From the NCBI RefSeq assembly GCF_000226875.1, contig NZ_JH164926.1:445150-471067 (forward strand): 25,918 bases of DNA, in the 5' to 3' direction. The notes under the pieces were generated by a model. The model had not been told where the DNA came from, searched no databases, and saw only the letters and a program-made list of their open reading frames with translations. This document shows, in pieces, positions 17,692-24,691 of the stretch; positions within the stretch are counted from its first letter, which is position 1, and each line of letters begins with the position of its first letter. The translations under genes and the position numbers were made by a program. This stretch comes from Neisseria shayeganii 871. GTDB lineage: Bacteria > Pseudomonadota > Gammaproteobacteria > Burkholderiales > Neisseriaceae.

Positions 17692-17719
17692 CTTGAAATG
17701 CTGCACTGCGTCCCCAAAT
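17692..17719 (+). promoter_or_regulatory. lon: Heat-shock (sigma-32-type) promoter of lon
   Basis: CTTGAA (17692-17697), a 14-base spacer, then CCCCAAAT (17712-17719) closely match the RpoH consensus CTTGAA-N13/14-CCCCATNT. The predicted start of transcription is about 35-40 bases before the lon ATG. Confidence 0.75.
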
Positions 17720-17763
17720 GGCGCACATCCTGAGTTAGACCGAATGTAAGAATCGAGACCATC

Positions 17764-20199
17764 ATGGCTGACACCCACACAAACCGTGATTTTTTCCACC
17801 TGCCCATGCTGCCCCTGCGCGATGTGGTGGTGTACCCGCATATGGTGCTGCCGCTGTTTGTCGGTCGCGCCAAATCGATTGCGGCTTTGGACGCCGCTAT
17901 GGAAAAAGACGAGCCGGTTTTCCTGCTGGCGCAGAAAAACCCCAATAACGAAGACCCCAGCGCCGACGATTTGTACCGCATCGGCACGCTGGCCAATGTG
18001 CTGCAGGTGCTGAAACTGCCCGACGGCACCGTGAAAGTGCTGGTAGAAGGCACCCAGCGCGCCGAAGTGGTGGACATCCAAGCAGACGGCGACTATTTTC
18101 AGGTAGCCGTCAAAGCGCTGGCAGACGAAGACGGCAGCGGCAGCGATTACGAAGCATTGCGCCGCACCCTGCTGGCCCAGTTCGACCAGTTCAGCAAACT
18201 GAACAAAAAAATCCCCGCCGAAATGGTGGGCACCATTCACGGCATTGCCGACAACAGCCGCCTGGTGGACACCATCGCCGCCCATCTGCAGCTGAAGCTG
18301 GAGCAGCGTCAGGAAATTCTGGAAATCGTCGGCGTGGCCGAGCGCATGGAACACCTGTTGGGCCAGCTGGAAGCCGAGCTGGACATCCTGCAGGTGGAAA
18401 AACGCATCCGCGGCCGCGTGAAACGCCAAATGGAAAAATCGCAGCGCGATTACTATCTCAACGAGCAGGTCAAAGCCATTCAAAAAGAATTGGGCGAAGG
18501 CGACGAGCGCGAAGAGCTGGAAAAGCTGGAACGGCAAATCCGCGAAGCCGGCATGAGCAAAGAGGCCGAAGAGAAAGCACTGGCCGAATACAAAAAGCTC
18601 GGCATGATGCCGCCGATGTCGGCCGAATCCACCGTGGTGCGCAACTACATCGACACCCTGATCGAGCTGCCGTGGCGCAAGAAAAGCAAGGTCAGCAAAG
18701 ACATTGCCAAGGCCGATTTGGTGCTGAACGCCGACCACTACGGCCTGGAAAAAGTGAAAGAGCGGATTTTGGAATACTTGGCCGTGCAAAAACGCATGAA
18801 CAAGCTCAAAGGCCCGATTCTCTGCCTGGTCGGCCCGCCCGGTGTCGGCAAAACCTCGCTCGGTCAGTCGATTGCCAAAGCCACCGGCCGCAAATATGTG
18901 CGCATGGCTTTGGGCGGCGTACACGACGAGAGCGAAATCCGCGGCCACCGCCGCACCTATATCGGCTCGATGCCGGGCAAAATCATGCAGAACATGATCA
19001 AAGTGGGTGTAAAAAACCCGCTGTTCCTACTCGATGAAATCGACAAGCTCGGCCGCGATTTCCGCGGCGACCCGGCCGCCGCCCTGCTCGAAGTGCTGGA
19101 CCCCGAGCAAAACCATTCTTTCGCCGACCACTACATCGAAGTCGATTTCGACCTCAGCGACGTGATGTTCATCGCCACCTCCAACAGCATGGATATTCCG
19201 CCCGCCCTGCTCGACCGCATGGAAATCATCCGCCTGTCAGGCTACACCGAAGACGAAAAAGTCAACATCGCCATGCAGTATCTGGTGCCCAAGCAGATCG
19301 AGCGCAACGGCGTGAAAACCGGCGAAATCGACATTCGGGAAAGCGCGGTGCGCGACATCATCCGCTACTACACCCGTGAAGCCGGCGTGCGCTCGCTCGA
19401 CCGCGAAATCGCCAAAATCTGCCGCAAAGTGGTGATGAAGCAAGTGTTGGCGGAAAACAAAAAAGCCGCCGGCGCCAAACGCAGCGCCAAAACCCAAACC
19501 GTGGTGGTGGATGCGAGCAACTTAAACGACTACCTGGGCGTGCGCCGTTTCGACTACGGCGTGGCCGAAAACGAAAACCGCATCGGCCAAGTGACCGGCC
19601 TGGCCTGGACCGAGGTGGGCGGCGAACTGCTGACCATCGAAGCGGCGGCACTGAAAGGCAAAGGCAATATCGTGCGCACCGGCAAACTCGGCGACGTGAT
19701 GCAGGAGTCGATTTCCGCTGCTTGGAGTGTGGTACGCTCGCGCGCCGAAGTGCTGGGCATCGCACCGGATTTCTACGAAAAACACGACATCCACGTGCAC
19801 GTGCCGGAAGGCGCCACGCCGAAAGACGGCCCCAGCGCGGGCATCGCTATGACCTTGGCCATGGTTTCCGCCCTCACCGGCATTCCGGTGCGCGCCGATG
19901 TGGCGATGACCGGCGAAATCACGCTGCGTGGCGAAGTGCTGCCCATCGGCGGCCTGAAAGAAAAACTGCTGGCGGCCCTGCGCGGCGGCATCAAACATGT
20001 GCTGATTCCGAAAGACAATGTCAAAGATTTGGAAGAAATCCCCGACAACGTCAAAGAAGGGCTGGCCATCCATCCCGTGCGCTGGATAGACGAGGTGCTG
20101 TCGTTCAGCCTGGAATACCAACCCGAGCCTTGGCAGGCTCCCACAGAACCGGTCGAACCTGAAACCGGCAAAGGCGGCAGCCGTGCCACCAAGCATTGA
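17764..20199 (+). CDS. lon: ATP-dependent serine protease Lon
   Basis: Lon is the cytosolic AAA+ protease that degrades misfolded and short-lived regulatory proteins. The 811-residue product has the N-terminal LON substrate domain (about 10-205), a coiled region, Walker A GPPGVGKT (357-364), Walker B FLLDEID (421-427), and the C-terminal protease domain. The catalytic dyad is Ser691 (KDGPSAG) and Lys734 (GGLKEKLLAA), spaced 43 residues apart as in E. coli. It starts at ATG 17764 with a weak Shine-Dalgarno, downstream of a sigma-32-type promoter. A one-mismatch DUS (18098-18109) encodes Phe-Gln-Val-Ala. The stop TGA shares its last base with an exact DUS. lon followed by hupB is the E. coli order. 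Confidence 0.98.
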   Translation: MADTHTNRDFFHLPMLPLRDVVVYPHMVLPLFVGRAKSIAALDAAMEKDEPVFLLAQKNPNNEDPSADDLYRIGTLANVLQVLKLPDGTVKVLVEGTQRAEVVDIQADGDYFQVAVKALADEDGSGSDYEALRRTLLAQFDQFSKLNKKIPAEMVGTIHGIADNSRLVDTIAAHLQLKLEQRQEILEIVGVAERMEHLLGQLEAELDILQVEKRIRGRVKRQMEKSQRDYYLNEQVKAIQKELGEGDEREELEKLERQIREAGMSKEAEEKALAEYKKLGMMPPMSAESTVVRNYIDTLIELPWRKKSKVSKDIAKADLVLNADHYGLEKVKERILEYLAVQKRMNKLKGPILCLVGPPGVGKTSLGQSIAKATGRKYVRMALGGVHDESEIRGHRRTYIGSMPGKIMQNMIKVGVKNPLFLLDEIDKLGRDFRGDPAAALLEVLDPEQNHSFADHYIEVDFDLSDVMFIATSNSMDIPPALLDRMEIIRLSGYTEDEKVNIAMQYLVPKQIERNGVKTGEIDIRESAVRDIIRYYTREAGVRSLDREIAKICRKVVMKQVLAENKKAAGAKRSAKTQTVVVDASNLNDYLGVRRFDYGVAENENRIGQVTGLAWTEVGGELLTIEAAALKGKGNIVRTGKLGDVMQESISAAWSVVRSRAEVLGIAPDFYEKHDIHVHVPEGATPKDGPSAGIAMTLAMVSALTGIPVRADVAMTGEITLRGEVLPIGGLKEKLLAALRGGIKHVLIPKDNVKDLEEIPDNVKEGLAIHPVRWIDEVLSFSLEYQPEPWQAPTEPVEPETGKGGSRATKH

Positions 20200-20210
20200 G
20201 GCTACCTGAA
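20199..20210 (+). repeat. DUS overlapping the lon stop
   Basis: An exact DUS whose first A is the last base of the lon TGA. Confidence 0.92.
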
Positions 20211-20240
20211 AACCTCCGCCGCTTTGGCGGAGGTTTTTTG
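20211..20240 (+). terminator. Rho-independent terminator after lon
   Basis: AACCTCCGCC (20211-20220) pairs with GGCGGAGGTT (20226-20235) around a five-base loop, ending in a T6 run. Confidence 0.9.
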
Positions 20241-20303
20241 TTGCGGGAAGGGCAAAGCACGGCGCCAATTGCGGTAAAACGCCCGCCGGCCCTATATATT
20301 CGC

Positions 20304-20333
20304 TTGACACGGCGATTTTGAGCTTGATATAAA
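20304..20333 (+). promoter_or_regulatory. hupB: Putative hupB promoter
   Basis: A perfect -35 TTGACA (20304-20309) is followed after 18 bp by TATAAA (20328-20333). This gives a leader of about 80 bases before the GTG start. Confidence 0.7.
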
Positions 20334-20418
20334 GCGCCTACCGTTAAAGGGTGCAATACACCGGCTGCTTTGAAGTCGGCATATTGTTGATTATTCCTCC
20401 AACAGAAAGGGACTTATT

Positions 20419-20688
20419 GTGAACAAGTCTGAATTGATTGAAGCAATTGCCAAAGAGGCCGACATTTCCAAAGCCGCTGCCGGTAAAGCGCTGGACGGTA
20501 TGACCAATGCCATCACTGCCGCCCTGAAACAAGGCGACACCGTTACCTTGGTGGGCTTCGGTACTTTCTACGTCGGCGAACGCGCCGAACGCAAAGGCCG
20601 CAACCCGAAAACCGGCGCCGAGTTGACCATTCCGGCCGCCAAATCGCCGAAATTCCGTGCCGGCAAAGCATTGAAAGATGCCCTGTAA
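20419..20688 (+). CDS. hupB: DNA-binding protein HU-beta
   Basis: HU is the abundant nucleoid protein that bends DNA without strong sequence preference. The 89-residue product shows the family pattern: MNKSELIEAIA at the N-terminus, the VGFGTF turn (44-49), and the DNA-minor-groove arm with GRNPKTG (60-66) and its intercalating proline. It starts with GTG 20419; AAAGG lies about nine bases upstream. It has its own consensus-like promoter after the lon terminator, and a strong terminator follows, so it is a single-gene unit. HU rather than IHF is indicated by the RNPKTG arm and the lon neighbourhood. Confidence 0.97.
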   Translation: MNKSELIEAIAKEADISKAAAGKALDGMTNAITAALKQGDTVTLVGFGTFYVGERAERKGRNPKTGAELTIPAAKSPKFRAGKALKDAL

Positions 20689-20721
20689 ACCATTCGGTAC
20701 ACACATACGCCGCATTATCTG

Positions 20722-20748
20722 AAAAGACAGGCCTACCGCCTGTCTTTT
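20722..20748 (+). terminator. Rho-independent terminator after hupB
   Basis: AAAAGACAGGC (20722-20732) pairs with GCCTGTCTTTT (20738-20748), with a five-base loop and a T-run. Confidence 0.9.
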
Positions 20749-20759
20749 TGCTTGCCGCT

Positions 20760-20771
20760 TTCAGGTAGCCT
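20760..20771 (-). repeat. DUS at left edge of element copy E
   Basis: An exact inverse DUS directly abutting the miniature element that starts at 20772. Confidence 0.92.
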
Positions 20772-20958
20772 GAGACCTTTGCAAAACCCCCAGATGTGGA
20801 TGCAGTTCAAGGCGTAGCAGCGCAGCGAGTGTGAACGCCAGGAATCCCCGTGGGAAAGACGTATCACCTACAAGGCTAAGCGAGCGAGCAGTACCCATAG
20901 GGCATAAACGCACAACGCAGAAATGCGCCGCCGCAGATGGGGGCTTTGCAAAGGTCTC
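20772..20958 (-). mobile_element. GAGACC miniature element, copy E (187 bp, inverted)
   Basis: A full copy in reverse orientation, containing the TTTATGCCCTATGGGT-type block also found in copy D. It is flanked not by direct repeats but by two inverted exact DUS (20760-20771 and 20959-20970), which extend its terminal inverted repeat by about 12 bp per side. The 396-bp gap between hupB and pssA holds the hupB terminator, this unit and a probable pssA promoter. Confidence 0.85.
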
Positions 20959-20970
20959 AGGCTACCTGAA
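20959..20970 (+). repeat. DUS at right edge of element copy E
   Basis: An exact direct-orientation DUS starting at the base after the element's GGTCTC end. Confidence 0.92.
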
Positions 20971-21049
20971 AAGGCTTCCCGCCTCCCCACACAAGCAATT
21001 GCCCGGCCTCGCGCCCAACCCTGCCGTTTTTCGCCCCGCCGCCTTGTGA

Positions 21050-21055
21050 TATAGT
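21050..21055 (+). promoter_or_regulatory. Possible pssA -10 element
   Basis: TATAGT, within TTGTGATATAGTGC, lies 30 bp before the pssA start. No convincing -35 is seen. Confidence 0.35.
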
Positions 21056-21084
21056 GCGTCTTCCTTCTGCCCAGCGAGAATGCC

Positions 21085-21840
21085 ATGAGTCTGCCGCCTA
21101 CAGAACCACGCCCTACCCGCCGCGACACCCTGCGCAACAACAGCATTTATCTGCTGCCCAATTCTTTCACGCTGGCGGCCTTGTTTTGTGCCTTCTTCGC
21201 CATCACCCAGTCCATGCACGGCCAATACCAAACCGCCGCCATCGCCGTTTTCATCGCCATGCTGCTCGACGGCATGGACGGCCGCGTGGCCCGCTGGACC
21301 AACAGCCAAAGCGCGTTCGGCGAACAGCTCGACAGCCTGGCCGATATGGTGAGTTTCGGCGTGGCCCCCGCCCTGATCGCCTACAACTGGCAACTGAACG
21401 AATTCGGCCGCATCGGCTATTCGGTGGCTTTCGTCTATTGCGCCTGTGCCGCGCTGCGCCTGGCCCTGTTCAACACCCTCATCGGCAAAGTGGACAAAAA
21501 ATGGTTTATCGGCATCCCCAGCCCGACCGCCGCGGCTTTGGTGATCGGCCTGGTGTGGGTGGACCACAGCTTCGGCCGCCTGCCCGCCGTGCAATGGCTG
21601 TGCCTGCTGGTGACCCTGTTTGCCGGTTTGTCGATGGTGGTGCAGATCAAGTTTTGGAGTTTCAAAGAAATCAATGTCCGCCGCAAAGTGCCGTTTTTTG
21701 TGATGATTCTGGCCGTGGCGGCGCTTTTGGTGGTGGCTTTGGAGCCTTCACTGGTGTTGTTCCTGCTGTTCTTGGCCTACAGCCTGTCAGGCTATGTGAT
21801 GTGGCTGCTGGAATGGCGGGCCAAACGGCGGGCTACCTGA
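21085..21840 (+). CDS. pssA: CDP-diacylglycerol-serine O-phosphatidyltransferase
   Basis: PssA makes phosphatidylserine from CDP-diacylglycerol and serine, the precursor of phosphatidylethanolamine. The 251-residue membrane protein carries the complete CDP-alcohol phosphatidyltransferase signature D-G-x2-A-R-x8-G-x3-D-x3-D at residues 65-87 (DGRVAR ... GEQLDSLAD) and about seven membrane helices. It belongs to the integral-membrane type of PssA, not the phospholipase-D-like E. coli type. It starts at ATG 21085; the ribosome-binding site is weak. The gene ends CGG GCT ACC TGA, with a one-mismatch DUS (21830-21841) supplying Ala-Thr-stop. Confidence 0.93.
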   Translation: MSLPPTEPRPTRRDTLRNNSIYLLPNSFTLAALFCAFFAITQSMHGQYQTAAIAVFIAMLLDGMDGRVARWTNSQSAFGEQLDSLADMVSFGVAPALIAYNWQLNEFGRIGYSVAFVYCACAALRLALFNTLIGKVDKKWFIGIPSPTAAALVIGLVWVDHSFGRLPAVQWLCLLVTLFAGLSMVVQIKFWSFKEINVRRKVPFFVMILAVAALLVVALEPSLVLFLLFLAYSLSGYVMWLLEWRAKRRAT

Positions 21841-21841
21841 A
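21830..21841 (+). repeat. DUS providing the pssA stop codon (last DUS in the window)
   Basis: GGGCTACCTGAA, one mismatch. TGA at 21838-21840 is the pssA stop. No DUS occurs in the remaining 4 kb. Confidence 0.85.
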
Positions 21842-21936
21842 ACCCGCACCCTCCCCAGCACAAAGCGGCAGCGGCCGCTTTGTTTATGGCCGCGCAATTG
21901 CCGGCCCGAGATGAGCGAGATTGAGGATAAAACACA

Positions 21937-22746
21937 ATGTGGAGCATGGAAGTATTGCTGCCGCTGATGGCGGTGGGGGCTTTGGCCGGCTTTCTGGCCG
22001 GCCTTTTGGGCATCGGCGGCGGCATGGTGGTGGTGCCGATTGTGCTGTGGCTGCTGGATCAGCAGCAGATCGGCGGCGCCCACGCCCAGCATCTGGCCTT
22101 GGGCACATCTTTTGCCGTGATGGTGTTCACCACGTTTTCGGGCGCGCTGGCGCAGCACCGTAAAAGCGCGGTGCGCTGGGACGTGGTCAAACGCATGGCG
22201 CCGGCCATGGTGGCCGGCGGCCTGATCGGTTCGGCGGTATCGTCCTACCTGCCCACCCGCGGCCTGCAGATTTTCTTCATTGTGTTTGCCTATGCGGTGG
22301 CGGTACAAACCCTGCTGCGCTTCAAGCCCAAGCCGTCGCGCCAACTGCCCGGCACAGGCGGCCTGGCCGCCACCGGCGGGCTGTTCGGTTTATTGTCGAG
22401 CTGGGTGGGCATCGGCGGCGGCTCGCTGTCGGTGCCGTTTATGCTTTATTGCAATGTGCCGCCGCATCAGGCCGTCGGCACGTCTAGCGGTTTGGCTTGG
22501 CCGATGGCGGTTTCCGGCGCGGTCGGCTATTGGGTATCGGGCTGGTCGGTGGCCGGTCTGCCGGAAGGCGCATTCGGCTTCTGGTATCTGCCTGCGGTGG
22601 CGGTATTGGCCGCCTGCACGGTGTTATTTGCCCCACTGGGCGTGAAAACCGCCCACAGGCTGCCGCCCGATGCGCTGAAAACCGCCTTCGGCATTTTGCT
22701 TTTGCTGATTGCTTCGCAAATGTTGTGGAAATGGTGGACGGCATAA
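21937..22746 (+). CDS. TSUP-family (TauE/SafE) anion transporter
   Basis: A 269-residue membrane protein of the TauE/SafE/YfcA family, carriers associated with sulfite, sulfonate or other organic anions; the substrate here is unknown. It has about eight membrane segments in two repeats, each opening with the diagnostic glycine motif: LLGIGGGMVVVP (about 23-34) and WVGIGGGSLSVP (about 156-167). It starts at ATG 21937, with GAGGAT about eleven bases upstream. It follows pssA by 96 bp on the same strand. It is the last gene with the core composition; the DUS-free, AT-rich segment begins right after its stop. Confidence 0.9.
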   Translation: MWSMEVLLPLMAVGALAGFLAGLLGIGGGMVVVPIVLWLLDQQQIGGAHAQHLALGTSFAVMVFTTFSGALAQHRKSAVRWDVVKRMAPAMVAGGLIGSAVSSYLPTRGLQIFFIVFAYAVAVQTLLRFKPKPSRQLPGTGGLAATGGLFGLLSSWVGIGGGSLSVPFMLYCNVPPHQAVGTSSGLAWPMAVSGAVGYWVSGWSVAGLPEGAFGFWYLPAVAVLAACTVLFAPLGVKTAHRLPPDALKTAFGILLLLIASQMLWKWWTA

Positions 22747-22751
22747 AGCAC

Positions 22752-22785
22752 CGGGATCATACTCATAACGGGATCATACTCATAA
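22752..22785. repeat. 17-bp perfect tandem duplication
   Basis: CGGGATCATACTCATAA occurs twice in a row (22752-22768 and 22769-22785), 6 bp after the TSUP gene and exactly where composition changes. Confidence 0.9.
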
Positions 22786-22894
22786 ATTGCCTAACTGTTT
22801 AGTCCCTTCATTAGCTGGTTTAGATTAATTTGGAGCTGAAGTAGATTAGCAGTCATGCTAGACTACTAAAATAAAAATAACCCACTTTAAGGAG

Positions 22895-22916
22895 CTATCC
22901 TAGATAACTAGGATAG
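22895..22916. repeat. Perfect hairpin CTATCCTAG-ATAA-CTAGGATAG
   Basis: A nine-base perfect stem with a four-base loop, flanked by GGA and TCC that could extend it with a bulge. No U-tract follows on the plus strand. It may be a terminator or fused ends of a lost insertion sequence. The rest of the 208-bp gap before rfbD has no gene I can support. Confidence 0.6.
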
Positions 22917-22954
22917 TCCTAAAATCTATTTGACAACAGCCGAAAGGTATATTG

Positions 22955-23685
22955 GTGAGAATATTGACCGGTGCCAAAGGCCAAGTCGGCCAGAGCCTAA
23001 AACAGCAAAAGCCCGAACACTGGGAAATAATCGCTGCCGACTCCACCACCTTAGACATCGCCCATGCCCAAGCTGTGGATAATATGTTGCAGAATTTCGA
23101 GCCTGACGTCATCATCAATGCTGCAGGCTATACCGACCTTGAAGCAGCCGAAGACAATAAAGACAAAGTCTTCGCCGTCAATGCAGAGGGCATGCGTAAT
23201 TTGGCCGCAGCAGCAGCCAGACATAACGTCCGCTTTATCCACATCTCCCGCGACTATGTGTTTGACGGCAAAAAACAGCTCCTATGCCAAATCTAAATTA
23301 GCTAGTGAATTACTGGCCCTAGCCGCCCATCCGGACAGCATCATCATCCGCAGTTCGTGGGTGTTTTCCGAATACGGCAGTAATTTTGTGAAAGACATCA
23401 TCGCTCAGTCCGATCAAGAAACAATCTCCGTAGTGACCGAAAAAATCGCTTGCTCCACCTACGCCGGCGACCTAGCCAAGCTAATGATTCAATTCGCCAA
23501 AGAGCCACAAATTACACCCAGGATCTATCATTTTTGTGGCTACGAATTTGCCCAAATTATTCTATATGCTTTCTAGTGTATTGAGTTGCGAGAAAATTCG
23601 CCAACTTGGTTATCTGCCTTCAGATTGGCAGCTTGCTTTAAAACATCTGAATTTATTCGATATGAACATACTGAAAAACCAATAA
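22955..23685 (+). pseudogene. rfbD: dTDP-4-dehydrorhamnose reductase (RfbD/RmlD), broken
   Basis: RmlD performs the last step of dTDP-L-rhamnose synthesis. Three pieces in three reading frames add up to a decayed copy. Piece one (GTG 22955 to about 23270) has RILTGAKGQVGQSL and INAAGYTDLEAAE up to DYVFDGKK. Piece two (about 23283-23576) resumes at YAKSKLASEL, the catalytic Tyr-x3-Lys, and runs through SSWVFSEYG and FCGYEFA. Piece three (about 23575-23685) encodes VLSCEKIRQLGYLPSDWQ to a TAA. Roughly a dozen codons are missing at the first junction and some forty at the second, judged from usual family spacing. The expected Thr of STDYVF is replaced by Arg. Early parts look GC-rich and native; the 3' part is more AT-rich. 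Confidence 0.85.
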
Positions 23686-23710
23686 TCTTATACCCTAAAA
23701 TTTGAAAATC

Positions 23711-24691
23711 ATGACACGTAATACAACCCCCTGCTCTGCTATGCAAGAATTAAAACAAAAATTAAATTTTATCGCAGATTTGATTATAGATAAAAACGAT
23801 GTTGTTTATCTAGATTATCCATTCCATTTAAATGTTGGTGACTTATTAATTTATCATGGCACCGAAGAGTTTTTTAAGCAGCATAATATTCAGGTAAAGT
23901 TTAGGCGCCCTTGGACTTCATTTAATATTAAAGAACTAAGATATATTATCACTCCCAATACTACGATTTTATGCCACGGAGGAGGAAATTTTGGTGACTT
24001 ATACTCTGTTACCCAGCGACTTCGTGAAGCAGTCATCCAAACTTATCCCTCTAATCGTATTATTGTTTTTCCTCAAACTGCATTTTTCAAAAATAAACAA
24101 ACCGAAAAGTCTTCAGCTGAGATCTTTAGGCAGCATAATGACTGCCACCTATTTGCAAGAGATGAGCCTACTTTTTACTTAATGGAAAAATTTTCAGAGA
24201 ATGTTTATCTTTCACCAGATATGGCGCACCAGTTATATGGAAAACTGAAAAAAAGTCATCACATCAAGAACGAAACATTATTCTTTTTAAGAAAAGATAT
24301 CGAAAAAACAAATACAGAAGCTGTACTAACTCAAGTAGCAAAAAGAGCACAATCTACTATTCTTGACTGGCCAGATACTATTAGCATTTCTGATAAAGCA
24401 ATTTGGAACATTCAATTCAAATTTCTCTTAGCAATACGGCATCTTAAAATGAGTAATATCAAAAACTGTATGAATTCATATTGGCACAATAAAAGCTTAC
24501 AGCTAATGCATAATAGCTCCTTATTATTTTCAGAGTATCAAGAAGTTGTTACCACTCGCCTACATGGGCATATTTTATCTTGTTTATTAGACATCCCTAA
24601 CACAGTATACGATAACTCATATGGAAAAAATAAAGGTTATTTTGACTTATGGACAAACAAAGTGAGATTTAGCCAATTTAAAAGAATATGA
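23711..24691 (+). CDS. Polysaccharide pyruvyl transferase family protein
   Basis: A 326-residue protein of the polysaccharide pyruvyl transferase family (CsaB/EpsI/WcaK type), which adds a pyruvyl ketal from phosphoenolpyruvate to surface sugars. Landmarks are NVGD (41-44), the glycine-rich HGGGNFGDLY (89-98), the core RLHGHILS (283-290), and DNSYGKNKGY (301-310) near the end. Some family members act as glycosyltransferases in EPS clusters, so the exact reaction is open. It starts at ATG 23711; a later ATG at 23741 and a TTG at 23702 are alternatives, and no Shine-Dalgarno is clear. The gene is markedly AT-rich, unlike the core genes upstream. Its stop overlaps the flippase start (ATGA), so the pair is translationally coupled. 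Confidence 0.88.
   Translation: MTRNTTPCSAMQELKQKLNFIADLIIDKNDVVYLDYPFHLNVGDLLIYHGTEEFFKQHNIQVKFRRPWTSFNIKELRYIITPNTTILCHGGGNFGDLYSVTQRLREAVIQTYPSNRIIVFPQTAFFKNKQTEKSSAEIFRQHNDCHLFARDEPTFYLMEKFSENVYLSPDMAHQLYGKLKKSHHIKNETLFFLRKDIEKTNTEAVLTQVAKRAQSTILDWPDTISISDKAIWNIQFKFLLAIRHLKMSNIKNCMNSYWHNKSLQLMHNSSLLFSEYQEVVTTRLHGHILSCLLDIPNTVYDNSYGKNKGYFDLWTNKVRFSQFKRI

Noticed and set aside
17242..18948. A 568-codon minus-strand frame over hldA and lon
   Set aside because: It spans two real plus-strand genes and their terminator and promoter; the composition is typical of antisense shadow.
4934..20958. CRISPR array as explanation of the dispersed repeats
   Set aside because: Copies are kilobases apart, in both orientations, with inverted ends and target duplications, and no cas genes are seen.
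22786..22856. A tiny minus-strand frame (MTANLLQLQINLNQL...) in the junction
   Set aside because: About 21 codons with no ribosome-binding site or family match; it is insufficient for a gene call.
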